Source: Helicobacter fennelliae (lineage in GTDB: Bacteria > Campylobacterota > Campylobacteria > Campylobacterales > Helicobacteraceae). Taken from it: a stretch of 64,000 bases of DNA. The position numbers and the translations under genes were made by a program. The notes beneath the pieces were generated by a model. That model worked only from the letters and a program-made list of their open reading frames with translations. It made no database searches and was not told the DNA's origin. The DNA lies in the NCBI RefSeq assembly GCF_900451005.1, contig NZ_UGIB01000001.1, positions 558,001-622,000 of the forward strand, read 5' to 3'. Below, piece after piece: positions 10,899 to 19,469 of the stretch (position 1 is its first letter; every line of letters starts with the position of its first letter).

Positions 10899-11458
10899 AT
10901 GAAAAAGACACTTTGTGTGGGATTTTTGCAATTTTTGGTTTGTAATGTGGCTTTAGCGTGCCCTTTGATATAGACAAAAAGCACTCAGCTATAAGCTTTA
11001 GTCTCACGCATTTGGGGATTTCAGAGCAAAATGGCATTTTTAGGGAGTTTGGAGGGAGCCTTGAGATTGATACTGGCACAGCGCATATCAAGGCTTTGGA
11101 GGGTTGGGTAGAGATTGCCTCCATAGATACCAACACAAAAGAGCGAGATACCAATCTCCAAAGTGAAGAATTTTTCTCCACAAAGAGTTTCGCTCGAGCG
11201 TATTTCAAAGCAAAAGAGATAAAAAATGGTAGTGTTTTGGCGGATCTAACGATAAAAGGAATCACAAAAGAGGTGTTTTTTGACTTAAAGATCTCACAAA
11301 TAATCATCAATCAGCGCACCAAAAAGCCCACGATAGACATCATGCTCACAGCTACGATCAATCGCAAAGACTTCAAAATCGGCGAAGATGTGCTTAATGC
11401 TGTATTGAACGATAAAATCGCGCTAAAAATCCAACTCCAAGCAACGCAAAAAGAATAA
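10899..11458 (+). pseudogene. YceI-family periplasmic protein, frameshifted at signal peptide end
   Basis: ATG 10899 behind AAAAAGGAAAA starts a good Sec signal peptide (KKTLCVGFLQFLVCNVALA). It runs out of frame at a TAG near 10961. The mature domain resumes in the adjacent frame with PFDIDKKHSAISFSLTHLG, then WVEIASIDTNTKERD and DLTIKGITKEVFFDLKI, all typical of the YceI isoprenoid-binding beta-barrel. One inserted or deleted base at the cleavage site separates leader and domain. The domain itself has no stops. It may be a genuine recent inactivation, since neighbours show similar single-base lesions. Confidence 0.82.
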
Positions 11459-11496
11459 GATAATCAAGGTAGTAAAAGGGGCAATGGAGCAATGGA

Positions 11497-11841
11497 TTAA
11501 TGCCTTATGCGATCAGAATCTTTATAACTCTCACCCCAGCTACTTAGGCTTTGTAGCACGCCCTCAAGGCTTTGTCCTAGCGGGGTGAGCGAGTATTCGA
11601 CTTTTGGCGGGACTTCTGCATAGACTTTACGTTTTATGATTTTTGCGCTTTCTAGTTCTTTGAGGTTATCAGTTAGCACTTTTTGGGAAATAGTTTGGTT
11701 TTTGCTCGCGCCTATGGAGGCGCGTAGCTCACCAAATCGTTTTGTGCTAGAGAGCAAATCGCGGATAATAAGCATTTTCCATTTGTTGCCAATGAGATTT
11801 AGGGTAGTCTCTACAGGGCATGGTGAATGGTATTTTTTCAT
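11497..11841 (-). CDS. HxlR-family transcriptional regulator
   Basis: A 114-residue winged-helix protein with the hallmark start CPVETTLNLIGNKWKMLIIRDLL, then RFGELRASIG, ISQKVLTDNLKELE and the wing VEYSLTPLGQSL. The N-terminal Cys corresponds to the thiol used for redox sensing in YodB/HypR-type members. It is divergent from the NAD(P)-binding reductase at 12,045, the usual arrangement for an HxlR regulator and its target. A perfect inverted repeat at 11,901-11,919 in the shared intergenic region is a candidate operator. The gene is intact. Confidence 0.92.
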   Translation of the reverse strand: MKKYHSPCPVETTLNLIGNKWKMLIIRDLLSSTKRFGELRASIGASKNQTISQKVLTDNLKELESAKIIKRKVYAEVPPKVEYSLTPLGQSLEGVLQSLSSWGESYKDSDRIRH

Positions 11842-11900
11842 AAGTTTTTCTCCTTATTATTTCTTGTTATTTTTTCTCATCAGATTATAAATTTTCAAAA

Positions 11901-11919
11901 ATATTATATCTTATAATAT
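11901..11919. promoter_or_regulatory. Candidate HxlR operator: perfect 8-bp inverted repeat
   Basis: ATATTATA and TATAATAT are separated by three bases between the divergent HxlR gene and the reductase gene. The location and symmetry fit binding by a dimeric winged-helix regulator. The AT-rich sequence could also contain a -10 box, so the role is inferred. Confidence 0.55.
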
Positions 11920-12044
11920 CAAATATTACGCAATAGTTTCAAAAATAATACTATATAATAAATTTATTCCTACTTGATTTTATAAACTAAGTTTGCTAAA
12001 GTTTCAGCACTCAAAAAATTTGAGAATCCAAAAAGGGAGTAGAG

Positions 12045-12803
12045 ATGAAAAATCTCACAAAACAAAAAATAAATAGACGAAGTTTTTTAAAAACTTCAGT
12101 TGTAGGGGCACTAGCCCTGGGAGTGGGCTTTATGCCAATTTTTGCAAAACCAAATAAAAAAGGAGACAAAATGAAAATTGCAATCTTAGCAGCTAGCGGA
12201 AAGGCTGGCAAACTCATCACGCAAGAGGCGCTAAATAGGGGCTATGAGGTCACTGCATTTGTGCGAGATAGCACAAAAATGAGCAAGTTTAAAAATCTAA
12301 AAGTTGTGCAAAAAGATATTTTAGCGCTAGATTCTAAGGATTTAAGTGGCTTTGATGTCGTCATTAGCGCCTATGGCGTGGTAGCGACACCGCAGGATTA
12401 TGAGCCAATTTATAAGCATTTAAGCGCAATTTTAGCAAATAATCCCGCGAGATTTTTAATCGTAGGCGGTGCAGGCAGTTATTATATGGATAAGGAGCGC
12501 AAAACGCAGTTCATCGACACACCCGAATTCCCTGATATTTATAAACCAGTGGCAAGCGCGCACAATAAGGTGCTAAGCTTTTTGCGCACGCAAGATTCAC
12601 TAAATTGGGTTTATGTCAGCCCGCCAGCGGACTTTGTCTTTGATGCGCCAAAAAGTGGCAAATACAAAATTATCGGCGAATATTTTGAGGTAAATGAGCG
12701 CGGAGAATCTAAGGGCTCGTATGCGGACTACGCGAGTGCGATGCTTGATATTGCAGAGGATTCTAAAATTAATAAGGAGCGCGTAGGGGTGATTGGGTTG
12801 TAA
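12045..12803 (+). CDS. Tat-leader NAD(P)-binding reductase (NmrA/YwnB-like SDR)
   Basis: ATG 12045 behind GGGAG starts a Tat signal (NRRSFLKTSVVGALALGVGF). The leader is in frame with an atypical short-chain dehydrogenase domain: KMKIAILAASGKAGKLITQEAL carries the glycine-rich nucleotide loop, then VVISAYG and FLIVGGAGSYYM. Just after the leader is a second strong Shine-Dalgarno (AAAAAAGGAGACAAA) and ATG 12171. Both an exported and a cytoplasmic form could be made. It is likely controlled by the divergent HxlR regulator. Tat export would fit a cofactor-bound folded protein. The gene is intact. Confidence 0.88.
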   Translation: MKNLTKQKINRRSFLKTSVVGALALGVGFMPIFAKPNKKGDKMKIAILAASGKAGKLITQEALNRGYEVTAFVRDSTKMSKFKNLKVVQKDILALDSKDLSGFDVVISAYGVVATPQDYEPIYKHLSAILANNPARFLIVGGAGSYYMDKERKTQFIDTPEFPDIYKPVASAHNKVLSFLRTQDSLNWVYVSPPADFVFDAPKSGKYKIIGEYFEVNERGESKGSYADYASAMLDIAEDSKINKERVGVIGL

Positions 12804-13090
12804 AATTCTAGCTTTTGAGCGATTTTGTGGGAGTTTGTTTTTCGCGTCGTCGATAGGCGTTTAGCCTTATCTCCTCACTCAAAACCGCACAACCCACAAA
12901 CTCATCTTAAAATCTAAAATTTACAGCACATTGTATGCTTTCGCACCCATTTGCGGGCTAAATTTTCGTATGATTGTGTCTAGTTTATTGCCACAAAGAA
13001 CGGAATCCTGTGCGTCATTGCGAGCCGATTTATCGGCGTGGCAATCCAAAATCTAAAGCGCAAATTTTGCGCCAAATTTACAAAAACCCC
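12804..13090. other. Intergenic region with repeat remnants
   Basis: No gene is seen. The start resembles the left part of the 178-bp inverted repeat found at 29.7 and 48.8 kb (ATTCTAGCTTTTGAGCGATT) but diverges quickly. A REP-like palindrome follows at 13,013-13,047. Confidence 0.5.
13013..13047. repeat. Palindromic REP-like element, copy 2
   Basis: GTCATTGCGAG, then the inner hairpin GCCGAT-TT-ATCGGC, then GTGGCAATCCA. The outer arms match the copy at 971-1005, while the loop differs, as expected for a dispersed palindromic repeat. Confidence 0.72.
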
Positions 13091-13121
13091 TTGGCATACA
13101 CTAGATGTAATGCTTTATAAT
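13091..13121 (+). promoter_or_regulatory. MerR-type 19-bp-spacer promoter, site D
   Basis: TTGGCA (13091-13096) and TATAAT (13116-13121) are separated by 19 bp containing ACACTAGATGT. It matches sites A-C with one change in the -35 box and one in the dyad, and precedes the transporter gene at 13,162. Confidence 0.72.
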
Positions 13122-13161
13122 CACATTTTTTAGTTTAGATTCAATCCACAAAGGAAAATCC

Positions 13162-14440
13162 ATGGCAAAACTTTCGCGTATTTTGTATTTTTTATTCAGC
13201 ATTAAAAGGAGTGAGCTACAGCTCTTTTTTGCCTCTTTTAGCTTTATTTTCTTGCTTTTTTGCGCATATAGTCTGCTGCGTCCTGTGCGCGATGCGCTGG
13301 GTATTGAGGGCGGGAGCAGAGCGCTAAAATGGCTCTTTTTAGGCACATTTATATTCTGTATACTTGCAAGCCTCGCGCTTATGTTTGTTGGCTCAAAAAT
13401 TAGGCGCAAATTTTACACAGATCTTGTGCTTGGCTTTTTTGTGCTGAGCTTGCTTGTGTTTTATCTTGCGCTACTTAGCGTGAGTGAGGGCAGCAGCGGC
13501 TTTTTGTGGCTGTGCGCGGCATTTTATATTTGGGTGAGTGTTGGGAATCTCTTTTTGTTTAGCTCGGCGTGAAGCCTGCTAGCAGATGTTTTTAGCAAAG
13601 AATCAAGCGCGAGACTTTTTGGATTAATCGCAGCAGGTGCGAGCCTTGGGAGCATAGCAGGCGCGAGCTTGGCTAGGATTTTATCAAGCTATTTTTCGCT
13701 TGCTTCTTTCTTTTTGCTTTGCATTATATTTTTAGCATTTGCATTTTTGTTTAAAATATACATTATAAAAATCGTAAAGACAGAATCTAGCATGCTCAAA
13801 ATTGCTTTAGAATCGCCTATAAACGCGAAGAATCCATTCATTGGGTTTAAGCTTATTATTAAGTCAAAATATCTTTTGTTTTTAAGCCTTTTTATCTTGC
13901 TTTTAACAAGCGTTTCGACATTTTTATACATGGAGCAAGCGCGCATTATAAAGGAGCTTTTTCCGCAGCGAGAGGCGCGCATAGCAGCCTTTGCAAACAT
14001 CGATCTTGTGGTGCAGACTTTGAGCTTTTTTATTCAAATCTTTTTAACCGCAAAAATTGCCAAATATTTTGGGCTAAGTGCGCTTTTAGGCGTAGTGGGC
14101 TTTGTGCTAGGCTTTGGCTTTATTATTTTGGCTTTCACGCATCCTACGTTTTGCCATTAGCGATTGTGATGAGTATGCGCAGAGTTGGCGAATATGCGCT
14201 AGTTAAGCCCGGGCGCGAAATGCTTTTTGTGCCTTTGGGCGCTGATGAAAAATACAAAGTAAAAAGCTTTTTAGATTCTGTGCTTTACCGCGCAGGCGAC
14301 GCATTTCAGCACAAATTGAGGGCTTACTGGCAAGTGTAAGCATTGCTTTAGTGCTTGCTTTTAGCTCTCTTATTTCCTTCATCTGGGGCGCTTTGGGATT
14401 ATTCCTAGGCAGGTCGTATAAGGGGGATAGGTTTGGGTAA
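13162..14440 (+). pseudogene. NTT/Npt-type nucleotide (ADP,ATP) carrier-like membrane protein, broken
   Basis: A polytopic membrane protein: SYSLLRPVRDALGIEGG near the N-terminus, AARLFGLIAAGASLGSIAG-like segment, and a late RRVGEYALVKPGREMLF motif. These are typical of bacterial relatives of the plastid/rickettsial ATP/ADP translocase family. About ten hydrophobic segments are visible across the pieces. The frame is lost three times: TGA at 13,570-13,572 where the family has Trp (SSA-stop-SLLADVF), a frameshift near 14,150, and another near 14,320. It sits behind promoter D. The substrate in this lineage is uncertain. It is not functional as read. Confidence 0.75.
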
Positions 14441-14484
14441 AAACATTATAATCAATCTTTTAATTCCTCTTAATGAGCTTAAAT

Positions 14485-15539
14485 ATGAAAAATTTATTTG
14501 TAAGCCTCAATATTTTTATTTTGAGTATTGCGCTTTACGCGTGTGCGAATCAAAATGGTTTTATCAGCATAGAAAAACAGGGTTCGTTCTTTGCGGGTGG
14601 CGTGGTGCAAAAGGATGCCAAAGGGCACACTAACCACGCAGACCATGCCTATGTCTTTTGGCAGATTCCCTTAAAGGCGTATAAATACCCGCTCATCTTT
14701 GCGCACGGCATAGAACAAAGTGCCAAAACCTGGCAAAGCACGCCCGATGGCAGAGAGGGCTTTGACACGCTCTTTTTGAAAGAGGGCTTTGGCGTGTATC
14801 TCGTTGACCAGCCAAGGCACGGCAAAGCGGGCAAGAGTAGCGAGGAGGTGCTGCTAAAGCCAAGCTTTAGTGATGAGATGTGGTTTAACCACTTTAGATT
14901 GGGTATTTACCCGCGTTTTTTTGAGGATGTGTCCTTTCCAAAAGATGCGGAGAGTTTGGAGCAGTTTTTAAGACAGAGTACGCCAACCATAGCAAAAACG
15001 CAGGATTTGGAGGTTTATGCAAGGGCTTATGTGGCATTGTTGGAGCGGCTTGACAACGGTGGCATTTTAATCACGCACTCTCAAGGCGGGGCCGTGGGCT
15101 GGAAAGTGGCTTTGCAAAGCGATAAAGTCAAGGGCATTGTAACTTATGAGCCCGGCGGGGATCTGCCCTTTCCAAAAGGAGAGATGCCAGAGCTTGGCAG
15201 GACGCTCACGCGTGCAGGCACGAGCGAGGGTATAGAGATAAGCAAGGAAGAGTTTTTGCAATTCACAAAAAACCGATTGTGATGTATTTTGGCGACTTCA
15301 TACCAAAGAGCAGGAAGGAGGCGAGGGAATATCCGCTCAGTTATGCGTGGAATGTGCGGCTAGAGCTTGCCAGAAAATGGGCGGAGCTCATAAACGCTAA
15401 TGGTGGCAATGCCAATGTAGTGCATCTGCCCGAAATTGGGCTAAAGGGCAACACACATTTTCCTTTTGCTGACTTGAATAATCGTAAAGTTGCCGCACTT
15501 TTAAAGACATGGCTAAAAACAAAGGGTTTTTATGAATGA
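14485..15539 (+). pseudogene. Alpha/beta-hydrolase lipoprotein, frameshifted
   Basis: The N-terminus (LFVSLNIFILSIALYAC) ends in a lipobox-like LYAC, so a surface or periplasmic lipoprotein is likely. The hydrolase core shows YPLIFAHGIEQSAKTWQ, then the nucleophile elbow ITHSQGGAVGW (Ser), and a final GNTHFPFADL carrying the catalytic His. A run of six A at about 15,266-15,271 loses the frame (FTKNRL-stop) and the protein continues as PIVMYFGDFIPKSRKE in the adjacent frame to 15,539. Substrate unknown. A second ATG at 14,473 is in frame. No strong Shine-Dalgarno distinguishes them. Confidence 0.75.
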
Positions 15540-15627
15540 TTTGGGAAAGGCAAAATATAGGCTTACACGATAAAAGTCCTCTTAAGTCGTATAGTGTCGT
15601 TTATATGTGAAATATTAAGGAGAAAAA

Positions 15628-15732
15628 ATGACAAGCAAAACAAACGATACAAATTATATGTGCCACATAAAAGCGCGCATAGAATCTTCACCAAATTTTA
15701 AAAATGGCAGGGCACAAAATAGAGGCCAATAG
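15628..15732 (+). pseudogene. N-terminal fragment of MBL-fold hydrolase paralogue
   Basis: Behind AAGGAG, a short frame ends KARIESSPNFKNGRAQNRGQ. It matches residues about 16-36 of the intact MBL-fold gene at 21,346 almost exactly, and the DNA is nearly identical over about 55 bp. It then stops at TAG. This remnant and the next feature indicate a former MBL-pirin pair at this position, in direct orientation to the intact gene on the far side of the dnd operon. Confidence 0.75.
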
Positions 15733-15809
15733 GGCGCGTGAGATTGAAGCACAGAATCTGTGTCTATAACGCCAGATCTGAGAGGCAAGATTCTGTACTT
15801 TCTATGTGA

Positions 15810-15943
15810 GAATCCAGCGCGCAGAGATACAGGATATAGGACTTTAATCTATTTTTGATGCTTGATAGCACCAAATCCTACTGACTATGTCCAAAGCTTT
15901 CCTATACACCAGCGCAGTGGAGTGTTGAGATGATTAGCTATAT
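15810..15943 (+). pseudogene. Pirin gene fragment at the dnd island junction
   Basis: The sequence from GCGCGCAGAG through TTTTTGATGCTTGATAGCACC, AGCTTTCCTAT and GATGATTAGCTATAT aligns with the intact pirin gene around 26,513-26,635, with mismatches and a deletion. Similarity stops near 15,943, where the dndE-ftsK gene begins its last codons on the opposite strand. This marks the left boundary of the dnd segment. Confidence 0.7.
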
Positions 15944-17448
15944 ATTATTTGCTCCATCTCTTTTGTGCTCAAATAAACTCCAAAAATATGCTTTATTTTT
16001 CCACTTATTTTTACTAACATATCGCCTGAATCCGTGAGCTTTTCTGCACCTTCTTCGTCTAAAATAATTTTAGATTCACTAGCTTTTTGCACTTTCAATA
16101 CAACGCTTGAAGGAATATTATTGCGCAAACCTTGAAGTAGCTTACCATCTGGTCTCTGTGTGCCAAGCACAAGATGAATACCTGCTTGTCTAGCTTTTTC
16201 TGCAAGCCTTGCTATTTTGTCTTTACGTGTCTTATCGTTTTCTATAAGGTTATTTAATTCATCGATAATTACAATTTTATATTTAAAACCTAATGCTAAA
16301 ATATCATCACTTTTTGCTTTAGCTATGTGCAAATAGCGAGATTCCATTTCTTCTATTAGTGAGTCTAAAGTAGCATTAGCTTGTTGCATATCATAAATAA
16401 GTTCTGCTTTTTTGGCAAAAACATCAAATCCGCCCGCGCCATTTTTTGGGTCTATAATGATGACTTGTGTATTTTTGTTGTTTAAAAATGTGGCTACCAT
16501 TACCTGCAAAAATACACTTTTGCCACTGCCTGTTGTACCTGCCACAAAGAGATGAGGACATTTAACTAAGTCAAAGCAAAAGGGTTTCTTATCTACACTC
16601 ATACCAGCGAAAACGCCTAATGCAAAATTGTTTTTTTGCAAAGATTCTAAGCCGATTTTGTATTCCTTCATACCTAAATTCTGGTGCTCTAATTTTGGTT
16701 TTGTCACTTGGATGTTGTAGGTTTTTGAAAGTCCAGCACAAGATTCTATCAGCACAGGAAAACCAAGTTCTTCATCTAGGTCCTTAGTTTTTTTATGAAA
16801 ATGATTAATTTTGGCAGAATCATTAAGCTCAATTTTGCATATGCGATGCCGATAAGAATCTTCTTCATTGACTAATTTTATTTCAATTGCAAAATTCTTA
16901 AAATACTGCTGGATTTTTGGAAAATAGATTAAGTTTTGATCGTTGTCTTTTGGGATGTCTAAAATTTGTTTTTGTTTTAAGTTTTCTTCACCAAAATCCA
17001 AATTATCAAGTAGCCACTGATAAAAACAATCCCTAGATTTAAAAGAAATGCTCATTTCATATAGTCCGCGCTGGATGTATTTACTAAGAATCTCTATATA
17101 TGTCTTTTCATCTTCAAAGATATTAATATTGTTGTTTTCTAGTTCTTCTTTATGTTGAATACTAAAAAATGCTCGCAATAAAATATCAAAATCCTCATTT
17201 TTATCTTTCCCCTTACCTGTGATTTGTTCCAAATGATACTCTTTGCCTCTTTCACCTTTCATTTTTTTATTTTCCCAATCACTTGAATCCAATGATAGTT
17301 TTTTGCAAACTAAAGCCCTGGCGATAGCGATACGCAAAATAATATACTTAGGCAAATCGTTTCCTTGCATATTAAAGTCCAAACCATCTTTGCCTATGAT
17401 TCTATTGATTAAATTCTCCTCATGATTGGTTGTATAGAAATCTGCCAT
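15934..17448 (-). CDS. DndE-like/FtsK-SpoIIIE motor fusion of the phosphorothioation operon
   Basis: A 504-residue protein in two parts. Residues about 20-135 resemble DndE: PKYIILRIAIARAL, then EYHLEQITGKGK with [10 protein letters not shown], then EILSKYIQRGLYEM. These line up with the DndE pattern of a leucine-rich first helix, a tyrosine/glycine turn, ALLRE-like helix and HI-RG helix. The C-terminal half is an FtsK/SpoIIIE translocase: Walker A VAGTTGSGKSVFL, Walker B YKIVIIDELNNL, LGTQRPDGKLLQGLRNNIPS and SGDMLVK. It follows dndD by 9 bp. DndE normally is a small separate protein that binds nicked DNA. The fusion assignment is firm for FtsK and moderate for DndE. The last codons lie in pirin-derived DNA. 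Confidence 0.8.
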   Translation of the reverse strand: MADFYTTNHEENLINRIIGKDGLDFNMQGNDLPKYIILRIAIARALVCKKLSLDSSDWENKKMKGERGKEYHLEQITGKGKDKNEDFDILLRAFFSIQHKEELENNNINIFEDEKTYIEILSKYIQRGLYEMSISFKSRDCFYQWLLDNLDFGEENLKQKQILDIPKDNDQNLIYFPKIQQYFKNFAIEIKLVNEEDSYRHRICKIELNDSAKINHFHKKTKDLDEELGFPVLIESCAGLSKTYNIQVTKPKLEHQNLGMKEYKIGLESLQKNNFALGVFAGMSVDKKPFCFDLVKCPHLFVAGTTGSGKSVFLQVMVATFLNNKNTQVIIIDPKNGAGGFDVFAKKAELIYDMQQANATLDSLIEEMESRYLHIAKAKSDDILALGFKYKIVIIDELNNLIENDKTRKDKIARLAEKARQAGIHLVLGTQRPDGKLLQGLRNNIPSSVVLKVQKASESKIILDEEGAEKLTDSGDMLVKISGKIKHIFGVYLSTKEMEQIIYS

Positions 17449-17457
17449 ATTTACTCC

Positions 17458-19464
17458 TTATAATATTTCTTCTATATCTACAGCGACTTTTATTGTAGCG
17501 TGGCTTCTGTCATCGTTATTCTCGATTTTATAAAGTCCTGCCAAGTAGGGTTTTGCATATTCGTATTCTTTTAGACTCATTTCTCCACTGTGTGGTAAGA
17601 TAATCACTTGTTGGTTTTTGGCATAATAGTTTTGGATAATATTTGCACGATTTTTGGCATCGATTCTACTTAAAGGAGTATCAATGATAAGTGGAATTTG
17701 TGAGCGTGACAATTCATTCAGAGCCCAAAATATTGATATGGCTAAAATTTGTTTTTGTCCACTACTTTGACTCTCAACAACAATTGTTTCACCTTTATTG
17801 TTGTTTAGGCGCATAGCAAAGCTTTCATCGATGCTTAAATCAGTAATATTGTCATTGGGTAAAAGAAGTTTGTAGTTTTCTATTATTTTATTTTTTAATT
17901 CACCTCGCAAGGTATTAATTAGTTTATTTTTATAAGCTTGAATCGCTACACAAAGATTCTCCAAAATCTTTAATTTTTTATCGACTCGTTCTGTATTAAT
18001 ATTTTGTTCGAGATTATAAATACTCCTTTGCAATTCTTCTTTTTGTTTTTCTAAATCCTTTAGACTTTCTTTTATCTTATCTTTTTGCTGTTCTTTTTCA
18101 TCTTTTTTGTTGGTGAGATTCTCTATTTCTTTTTCTATTTCTTCTTGCCTAGATTTTACATAATCATCACTATTAAGATGATTTAGCGCATCAAAGATTT
18201 TTGTTTGTTGATTTTTAGATTCTTTTATCTTTTGAATATCACTTGCAAGTTGATTATTCTCTAACTTTGCAAGTGATACCCCAAGCGATCCTATTTTATC
18301 ACTTGGAATAAATGAGCTTATAATATTTCTTTGTTGTAACTTCTTAGGTAATTGTTCTAAAATATTTTCAAAAAGTTGTTTGATTTTATCTTGGTGTTCT
18401 AGATGCTCCAAATTTGTTATTTCCTTACTCGCTATTTCTCTTATGTCTGGCATAAGTCTTTTAAGCGCCTCTAAATCATCATTTTGTACGCTATTTTTTA
18501 AATTTTCAAGTTCATTTTCAAGCTTTTTACAAATTTCTTTATTGCCTAGAAAAATTATAGATTTTAGTTCTTCCTTCAATGAACTTTTTAAGCTTGCTAT
18601 ATTTTCATCTATGATATCTTTGTCATTTTGCAATTCTTTTATTTCGTTACTAAATTCCATACCAAGTTTTTGATGTTGTAATATTTTCTGATTGATCTTA
18701 TTTTGTTTTTCATTAATATCTTGTTCTACTATTTTGAGACTTTCGGTGTGGTTTTCAAACTCTTGTTTTTTTGCTTGAAGTTCTAATTTTTTGGCTTGCA
18801 ACTCACCTTTTAATTTTTCATCTTCGTTTTGGCTATCTCTAAGTTTTTCTTTAATTTCTTCGGCTTGTTTGATAATAATATCTAGAGGTTTGATCTGTAA
18901 AATTTCCTCGATTTTATCGCGTAATTCACTGCGCAAATTTTCACTAATATTTTCAATCTCTTCACCATCAAAAAAGAAAAATTCCACAAAGTTTGGTGGT
19001 AGAATCTTATTGATATAGTCTTGCGCTTCTTGGTTGTAAAAATATTCACCATCAATTTTTAACAATAATTTTTCTTCTGGTTGAGTGTATATATTTTCAA
19101 ATGATCTTTGCAATATAAAATTTCTATCATCTAATTTTCCTTCAAACTGCACAAAGAATTGTTCTTTAGCCTCATTGATGGCATTTTCATTTAAAATTCC
19201 GCGCCAATTATTATCGCCCTTAAGAAACTTAGTTGCTAAAGCAATCTTATGTTTTGCAAATCGTGAAATAATACCAGGGACGCTATTTTCTTCCAATCCA
19301 ACACCAGCAAAAAGCAATTTTGCGCAACGAATAAAGCTTGTTTTGCCAAAGCCATTATCACCATAAATACAATATAATCTTTTGTTTGGTAATTTATTAA
19401 ATAAAACGCTCACTTCACCATAGTAGGCAAATAAATTACAAATAGTTATCTTTTGTATAAACAT
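17458..19464 (-). CDS. dndD: DNA phosphorothioation ATPase DndD
   Basis: A 668-residue SMC/RecF-like ATPase. The N-terminus is ITICNLFAYYGEVSVLF with Walker A GDNGFGKTSF at about residues 35-44. A long coiled coil (about 190-500) is rich in K, E, Q and L. The C-terminal lobe holds the signature SSGQKQILAISIFWAL and Walker B PLIIDTPLSRID. This order is typical of DndD, which couples ATP hydrolysis to DNA handling during sulfur incorporation. It starts 5 bp after dndC and ends 9 bp before the DndE-FtsK gene, so the three are one transcript. It looks intact and AT-rich. Confidence 0.9.
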   Translation of the reverse strand: MFIQKITICNLFAYYGEVSVLFNKLPNKRLYCIYGDNGFGKTSFIRCAKLLFAGVGLEENSVPGIISRFAKHKIALATKFLKGDNNWRGILNENAINEAKEQFFVQFEGKLDDRNFILQRSFENIYTQPEEKLLLKIDGEYFYNQEAQDYINKILPPNFVEFFFFDGEEIENISENLRSELRDKIEEILQIKPLDIIIKQAEEIKEKLRDSQNEDEKLKGELQAKKLELQAKKQEFENHTESLKIVEQDINEKQNKINQKILQHQKLGMEFSNEIKELQNDKDIIDENIASLKSSLKEELKSIIFLGNKEICKKLENELENLKNSVQNDDLEALKRLMPDIREIASKEITNLEHLEHQDKIKQLFENILEQLPKKLQQRNIISSFIPSDKIGSLGVSLAKLENNQLASDIQKIKESKNQQTKIFDALNHLNSDDYVKSRQEEIEKEIENLTNKKDEKEQQKDKIKESLKDLEKQKEELQRSIYNLEQNINTERVDKKLKILENLCVAIQAYKNKLINTLRGELKNKIIENYKLLLPNDNITDLSIDESFAMRLNNNKGETIVVESQSSGQKQILAISIFWALNELSRSQIPLIIDTPLSRIDAKNRANIIQNYYAKNQQVIILPHSGEMSLKEYEYAKPYLAGLYKIENNDDRSHATIKVAVDIEEIL

Positions 19465-19469
19465 ATTTA

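Noticed and set aside
15541-15627. Site-specific recombinase or tRNA attachment site for the dnd island
   Set aside because: No integrase gene and no tRNA-like sequence were found at either edge of 15.9-21.3 kb.
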